A stretch of DNA of 64,000 nt. Source: Isoalcanivorax pacificus W11-5 (GTDB lineage Bacteria; Pseudomonadota; Gammaproteobacteria; Pseudomonadales; Alcanivoracaceae). Where the stretch lies: assembly GCF_000299335.2 (NCBI RefSeq), contig NZ_CP004387.1, positions 3,860,994-3,924,993 on the forward strand, given 5' to 3'. The notes beneath the pieces were generated by a model. That model had not been told where the DNA came from and ran no database searches. It saw only the letters and a list, made by a program, of their open reading frames with translations. This document shows, in pieces, positions 59,726 through 64,000 of the stretch (within the stretch, counting starts at the first letter, position 1; each line of letters opens with the position of its first letter). The position numbers and the translations under genes are program-made.

Positions 59726-59956
59726 ATGAATGACCTGACGATCATGGGGCTGGATAAGGATTTGATGGCCAGGCTAGCCGACCGGGCAGCGAAACAGGGT
59801 CGTTCCATAGAGGAAGAAGCGCGGGATATTCTGCGGATTACGCTTTATCAGGAATCTGACACGAGCGAATCACTGGTGGACGCCATCCAGGCAAGGGTCA
59901 AGGCAGCGGGCATCGGCGTAGATTTTGACTTACCGTCGCGGGACAAGATTCGTTGA
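59726..59956 (+). CDS. FitA-like ribbon-helix-helix antitoxin, orphan
   Basis: The 76-aa protein has the FitA N-terminal RHH core (MNDLTIMGLDKDLMARLADR, then AAKQGRSIEEEARDILRITL) and a C-terminal tail ending VDFDLPSRDKIR. FitA antitoxins normally precede a PIN-domain FitB RNase; no PIN gene follows here. Instead the 3' end overlaps a convergent GIY-YIG gene by 27 bp. It may be a remnant of a decayed toxin-antitoxin pair. Confidence 0.8.
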   Translation: MNDLTIMGLDKDLMARLADRAAKQGRSIEEEARDILRITLYQESDTSESLVDAIQARVKAAGIGVDFDLPSRDKIR

Positions 59957-60256
59957 TTCCATTGCCTGATTGATACTTAAAATGACTTGGTTAGCCAAGG
60001 CGGCATCATAGTTATATAACTCCGACCTATACACACAACCTGACGACCTAATTAGTTTGTGAATCACCCTTTCCGCCTTCTCGCAATCATGGAACCAGTG
60101 GATAGCGTAAATAATCCATTTTATCTTGTGGTGAATTTCAAGTTCTCTTTTCCTGGTATGAGGATGTCTTTTTGTTCTCCCTATCTTTAAAAGGCGGGGA
60201 TTACTTGAATCATAAAGAACATAGACATACCCTGCTTTGCTTTCCGCTTCATACAT
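59930..60256 (-). CDS. GIY-YIG (T5orf172-like) nuclease-domain protein
   Basis: The 108-aa protein has GYVYVLYDSSNPRLLKIGRT, then HPHTRKRELEIHHKIK, and a later CEKAERVIHKLI. This arrangement fits the T5orf172 branch of the GIY-YIG fold, with a conserved Arg and Glu. It is short, with no DNA-binding extension. Its DNA is clearly more AT-rich than the flanks. A phage-derived or defence-related origin is likely, but not shown. Confidence 0.75.
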   Translation of the reverse strand: MYEAESKAGYVYVLYDSSNPRLLKIGRTKRHPHTRKRELEIHHKIKWIIYAIHWFHDCEKAERVIHKLIRSSGCVYRSELYNYDAALANQVILSINQAMESTNLVPRR

Positions 60257-60268
60257 CTTCAGCTCACC

Positions 60269-62062
60269 TTAAATAATTTGATCACCCAAACCAGTGTGAC
60301 GAGACACACTCCTACTCATCGCAGCATTCAATGATCGCTCATCCATGGTCATCATCACCCGCTCTTTGGCGCGGGTAATCCCGGTATAAACCAACTCTCT
60401 CCCCAGAATCAGGCTGTCACTCTCCGGCAACACCAACACCACCTCATCAAACTCACTCCCCTGACTCTTGTGAATCGTCATCGCCCAGCATTCCTCAAAC
60501 GCCGGCAAGCGCACGGGCGGCACATAACGCACTTGCTCATCCGGCGCGAGGAACGCGACTTTGAGCTGGCCATCTTCCGGGTCGAGGACGGCGACGCCGG
60601 CATCGCCGTTGAACAGTCCCAGCGCCCAGTCGTTACGTGTCAGCAGCACGGCGCGGCCGGGATACCATTCCTCGCTGTCAGTGAGGCCGGCGCGGCGCAG
60701 TGCGCGGGTGATCTGTGTGTTGATCTGTTCGACGCCCCATGGGCCGCGACGCAGGGCGCAGAGGATGCGGAAGCGGCCGAAGGCGGTCAGGACGTCTTCG
60801 GCGGGGGCGCCGGTGGCGGCCAGTGTGAGCATGGGCTTCAGTGCGTTGACGGCGTACTGGATTAACGCGGCGCGGTCCGGGGCGGCCCAGGCGAGGTCCG
60901 GCGGGGGCGTGTCACGCAATGCCTGCACGGCGCGTACGTCGCCCGTGCGGACAGCCTCGGCGAGTTGGGCGATACCTGAAGTGTGTCCGAAGCGATGCGT
61001 GCGGGTGAGCCGGACAACGGTGTCATCGACCAAGCTGGTCTGCTGGGCGCTGTCCGGCACATGAATGCCTTCCAGCGCCAGCCGCTCGGCAAGTGGCGCG
61101 GAAAATTGTGTGCCGCCCTGGCCACACAGATCGGCAAAAACGCTGCCCGCTTCCACGGAAGCGAGTTGGTCACGGTCGCCGACCAGATACAGGCTGGCCT
61201 GTTCGGGCAGGGCGGCAACCAGTTGGGTCATCAGGCCGAGGTCGATCATGGAAGCTTCGTCGACGACCACGATATCCACCGGCAGTGGACGTGAGGCGGT
61301 GTAGCGCGGGCGGCCGTCGCGGCCGGCGCCGAGCAGGCGGTGCAGGGTGACGGCTTCGCTCGGCAGGGCGTCGCGTAATGCGTCATCTATCTGCAGTGAC
61401 GGCAAGGCGGCGCGCAGGGATTCTGTCAGGCGTGCCGCCGCCTTGCCGGTGGGGGCGGCGAGGCGGATGCGCGGCAGCGGGTCATCCGGCGCAAGTGTGT
61501 GGGCGACCAGCAGTTGCAGGGCAAGCATGCGCGTGACGGTCCAGGTTTTGCCGGTGCCGGGGCCGCCGGTGATGATGCCGAAGCGATGCAGGGTGCAGTT
61601 GATGGCGGCGATGCGTTGCCAGTCTGTTTCCTCTGCGTTGTCGGGAAACAGGGTGCCGGCCAGCTGGCCGGTCAGGCCCGTGGGCAGTTCGCGGAGCATG
61701 AGGCGATGGCGCACGGCGGCGGCCACGCGGCCTTCGGCCTGGTAATGCCGCGACAGGTATAGGCGGGTGTCATCCAGAATCAGGGGCGCGTTGTCGCCGG
61801 GCGCGCCGATCAGTGTGCCGTCGATGGGCGGCGGCGTGTCGGGTCGCCAGGGGCAATCCGGCAGATCAAACGGCTCCGCCGGGGCGTGGGCCAGATCAAG
61901 GCAGACGTGTCCCTGGGTCGACATGAAGCTGACCAGCGCCGTCAGCCAGACGGCGTGATCGTCGCCACCGTGTTCGGCGACAAAGCGCGCCAGGCTCACA
62001 TCCAGTGGCCGCAGGCCGCCACGGCCCACGCGTGCTTCCAGCCATTGCAGCGCCGCGCTCAT
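60269..62062 (-). CDS. recD: RecBCD exonuclease V alpha subunit (RecD)
   Basis: The 597-aa SF1B helicase has Walker A TGGPGTGKTWTVTRML, motif II VVDEASMIDLGLM, and late TIHKSQGSEFDEVVLVLP. It is the fast 5'-3' motor of RecBCD. It overlaps the end of recB by four bases, the usual recB-recD arrangement. Length and motifs are normal for gammaproteobacterial RecD. Confidence 0.95.
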   Translation of the reverse strand: MSAALQWLEARVGRGGLRPLDVSLARFVAEHGGDDHAVWLTALVSFMSTQGHVCLDLAHAPAEPFDLPDCPWRPDTPPPIDGTLIGAPGDNAPLILDDTRLYLSRHYQAEGRVAAAVRHRLMLRELPTGLTGQLAGTLFPDNAEETDWQRIAAINCTLHRFGIITGGPGTGKTWTVTRMLALQLLVAHTLAPDDPLPRIRLAAPTGKAAARLTESLRAALPSLQIDDALRDALPSEAVTLHRLLGAGRDGRPRYTASRPLPVDIVVVDEASMIDLGLMTQLVAALPEQASLYLVGDRDQLASVEAGSVFADLCGQGGTQFSAPLAERLALEGIHVPDSAQQTSLVDDTVVRLTRTHRFGHTSGIAQLAEAVRTGDVRAVQALRDTPPPDLAWAAPDRAALIQYAVNALKPMLTLAATGAPAEDVLTAFGRFRILCALRRGPWGVEQINTQITRALRRAGLTDSEEWYPGRAVLLTRNDWALGLFNGDAGVAVLDPEDGQLKVAFLAPDEQVRYVPPVRLPAFEECWAMTIHKSQGSEFDEVVLVLPESDSLILGRELVYTGITRAKERVMMTMDERSLNAAMSRSVSRHTGLGDQII

Positions 62063-64000
62063 GCGTCACCTCCGAGCAGGGCATCCAGGTGCTGCAGCAA
62101 GGTCGGCGCGGGCGTGTGGAACCAGATGCCGTGGCCTTCGCGGCTGATGCCGCGCACAAACAGGTAACCAACGCCGCCAAAATGGTGCGCCGGGTCGTAG
62201 TCCGGCACGGTGCGTTGCAGATGACGGTGCAGCGCCACAGCGTAGAGCATCGCCTGCACGTCGTAGCGGTGTTCGGCCATGGCGGCATCGAGGGCCTCGG
62301 CGTGGTAATCCGCGACGCTGACGCCGAGCCAGTTGCTTTTGAAATCCACCAGGAAGTAACGGCCCCCGACGCTGAACACCAGATCGATAAAGCCGCGCAG
62401 CATGCCGGCCACATCGTCAAAGTGCAGGGTCGGGCGCGGTTGTGTGGCGGGCAGGATATTCACGGCGGCATCCAGGGCGGCGGCGTTCAGGTTGGTGAGC
62501 GGCAGCATGAATTCCATTTCCGGACACCAGAGATCCGCATCGCCCAGGCGCGGTTGGCCGCTGGCCAGTGGCGCCTGCAAGGTCTGTTCGACCATCTGAC
62601 GCAACACGTTGGTCCAGGCGGGATCGAAACCATGACGGCTGAGCTGGGCGCGGACCATGTCGTCGGAGAGGCGGAACGGCAGCTGATACTCGACGCGTTC
62701 GAAAATGCTGTGCAGGCAAATGCCCGCCGCAGCGCCGCGTGGAAACGCATGGATGGAGGTGAACTGGGCGGCCGGCAGACTGAACACCGGCAGTTCCGCC
62801 GGCTCGAAATGCTCGGCGTGTGGATGCTCCAGGTCGCGCGTCAGGCCGGTGTAGCTGGTCAGGCGCCAGTGATCGCTGATGTGGCCGGTGAAGCGGCGCA
62901 CCTGATCGGTACGCTGTGCGGGCGGCACGGGCACGTCGCCGGCGGCGGCCGGCGGTTCATCGGTCCAGGTGACCTGATCGCCGTGGGCCAGGGCGTCGAG
63001 CCGTACGCGGTAATGGTCGGTGTCGGTTTCGTCGGCGCCGAGGGCAAGCAGGTGATGCAGTGCGGAATCGGCACGGCCTTTGCCCACCGGCGCCAGCATG
63101 ACGTAGCAGCGCTGGATGCTGCGGGTCAGTGCCACATAAAGCAGCCGCATGTCTTCGCCGAGCTGTTCGCGCCGGGCGGCCGCGCGCAGTGCCTCGACGC
63201 GCGCTTCCGGCAACAGGCGTGCGGCATCCAGTGCGCAGTATTGCTGTTGTGTGCTGTCGTCGTAGTAACCGATATCGTGACTCGCGCGCGACGGCGCATT
63301 CCACATGCCTGCCACGAAGGTGACCGGATACTGCAGCCCTTTGCTGGTGTGGATGGTGACCACCTGGACCAGATTGTCTTCGCTTTCCAGCCGCAACTGC
63401 CGGGCGTCATCTTCCATCGGTTCCTGGCGCTGGCGGGCATACCAGTGCAGCAGTTCGCGCGGGCCACCCTGGGTGCCGGCGGCCTGTTGCAGTAATTCGC
63501 ACAGATGCAGAAGATCGGTGAGCCGGCGTTCGCCGTCTTCGCCGGTGCGCAAACGCACGAGCACTTTTTTCTCTTCGAATAATCGATACAGTGCGGGCAG
63601 CACACCCTGCCGCCGCCACAGCGCAGCGAGTTCGCGGAATTGTTCGAGTGTGCGCTGCCAGCCACGGGCATCGTTGAACAGTTTGTGCAGCGCCAGCGGG
63701 GCGATGGCAAACAGCGCGGTGCCCAGCGCACTGCGCACCAGGGTTTCGTTTTCCGGCTCGACCAGCGCGGCCAGCACCTGTTCGAGGTCGGCCGCGAGCA
63801 CGGTGGTGAACACACTTTGCCGGCCACGGTACACACAGCCGATCGCTTCGGCCGCCAGCGCATCGCGCACCAGGCGTGCTTCATTGTGACCACGCACCAG
63901 CACGGCAATGTCGCCCGCCGCCAGTGGCCGGTCACCCTGCATCGCCTTGCCTTGCGCGGCGAGGCTCAACAGCCGCCGAATCTCGGCGGCGATCCAGCCC
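62059..64000 (-). CDS. recB: RecBCD exonuclease V beta subunit (RecB), C-terminal part
   Basis: The frame is open to the right window edge, so only the C-terminal ~646 residues are present. They include helicase motifs VTIHTSKGLQYPVTFVAG and RLLYVALTRS-like LLYVALTRSIQR, and the RecB nuclease domain (RGFIDLVF...LVDFKSNWLG) with the Asp and Lys of the catalytic site. It cooperates with RecC and RecD in double-strand-break repair. recC is expected beyond the edge. Confidence 0.95.
   Translation of the reverse strand, partial: GWIAAEIRRLLSLAAQGKAMQGDRPLAAGDIAVLVRGHNEARLVRDALAAEAIGCVYRGRQSVFTTVLAADLEQVLAALVEPENETLVRSALGTALFAIAPLALHKLFNDARGWQRTLEQFRELAALWRRQGVLPALYRLFEEKKVLVRLRTGEDGERRLTDLLHLCELLQQAAGTQGGPRELLHWYARQRQEPMEDDARQLRLESEDNLVQVVTIHTSKGLQYPVTFVAGMWNAPSRASHDIGYYDDSTQQQYCALDAARLLPEARVEALRAAARREQLGEDMRLLYVALTRSIQRCYVMLAPVGKGRADSALHHLLALGADETDTDHYRVRLDALAHGDQVTWTDEPPAAAGDVPVPPAQRTDQVRRFTGHISDHWRLTSYTGLTRDLEHPHAEHFEPAELPVFSLPAAQFTSIHAFPRGAAAGICLHSIFERVEYQLPFRLSDDMVRAQLSRHGFDPAWTNVLRQMVEQTLQAPLASGQPRLGDADLWCPEMEFMLPLTNLNAAALDAAVNILPATQPRPTLHFDDVAGMLRGFIDLVFSVGGRYFLVDFKSNWLGVSVADYHAEALDAAMAEHRYDVQAMLYAVALHRHLQRTVPDYDPAHHFGGVGYLFVRGISREGHGIWFHTPAPTLLQHLDALLGGDA

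Noticed and set aside
62005-63495. 496-codon plus-strand frame
   Set aside because: It is antisense to recB and rich in His, Gln and Ala.

Overview
The window is GC-rich, densely packed proteobacterial chromosome. The gene content fits a marine, hydrocarbon-associated gammaproteobacterium close to Alcanivorax. Supporting features are a BacNav-type sodium channel, an Mpo1-like fatty-acid dioxygenase, several flavin monooxygenases and SDRs with AraC/TetR regulators, enoyl-CoA hydratases, and a yebG-recD-recB segment. The organism call is an inference from content; there is no rRNA or marker gene to prove it. I see no transposase gene, CRISPR array or prophage.

Layout. 1-3.8 kb: a partial MFS/nucleotide-transporter-like protein, a Tat-exported aldo/keto reductase, a 271-bp MITE-like inverted-repeat element, a voltage-gated sodium channel, an exported glutathione peroxidase and a GNAT acetyltransferase. 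3.8-4.8 kb: a higBA toxin-antitoxin pair and an unknown 100-aa protein behind a LexA box. 4.8-10.6 kb: a five-gene leftward operon (flavin monooxygenase, bile-acid-type symporter, two SDRs, TSUP exporter) divergent from an AraC regulator, with 21-bp direct repeats between. 10.6-16.2 kb: metY, AraC, Mpo1-like, WYL regulator, GST, enoyl-CoA hydratase and a CBS protein. 16.2-21.2 kb: an oxidative-stress group (peroxiredoxin-glutaredoxin hybrid, Dps, catalase, Tpx) with tRNA-Ser(CGA), a duplicated tRNA tail plus terminator, and mscL. 21.2-25.8 kb: enoyl-CoA hydratase, two related small regulators sharing upstream sequence, hemolysin III and wrbA. 25.1-32.0 kb: a TetR/AraC-controlled oxidation cluster (SDR, diiron ferritin-like protein, Baeyer-Villiger-type monooxygenase, SDR, CMD-family protein).

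32-37 kb: an MsrA-MsrB fusion, then a sulfide/persulfide module (MBL persulfide dioxygenase, BigR-type repressor, two YeeE/YedE halves, SulP transporter) around an AT-rich divergent promoter. 37-40.8 kb: a hypothetical protein, HxlR regulator, glutathione peroxidase, dGTPase and a gamma-glutamylcyclotransferase-like protein. 40.9-49.8 kb is the most unusual part. It holds five consecutive leftward lipoprotein genes, four of them paralogues built of ELWxxDGTxxGT repeats with an identical cysteine layout. A divergent LuxR-type regulator and a small secreted protein follow. A 19-bp dyad (consensus CCNACCCC-GNC-RGGGTNGG) recurs in front of these transcription units, which suggests a dedicated regulon.

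50-59.3 kb: bacterioferritin-like protein, LrgAB with a divergent LysR, NnrU, a 2OG-Fe(II) oxygenase, a TfoX-N protein, a Tat-exported spermidine-dehydrogenase-like flavoprotein with a tri-haem cytochrome c, and a DUF72 protein. 59.3-64 kb: yebG behind a LexA box almost identical to the one at 4.8 kb, an AT-rich islet with an orphan FitA-like antitoxin and a GIY-YIG protein, then recD and the 3' part of recB.
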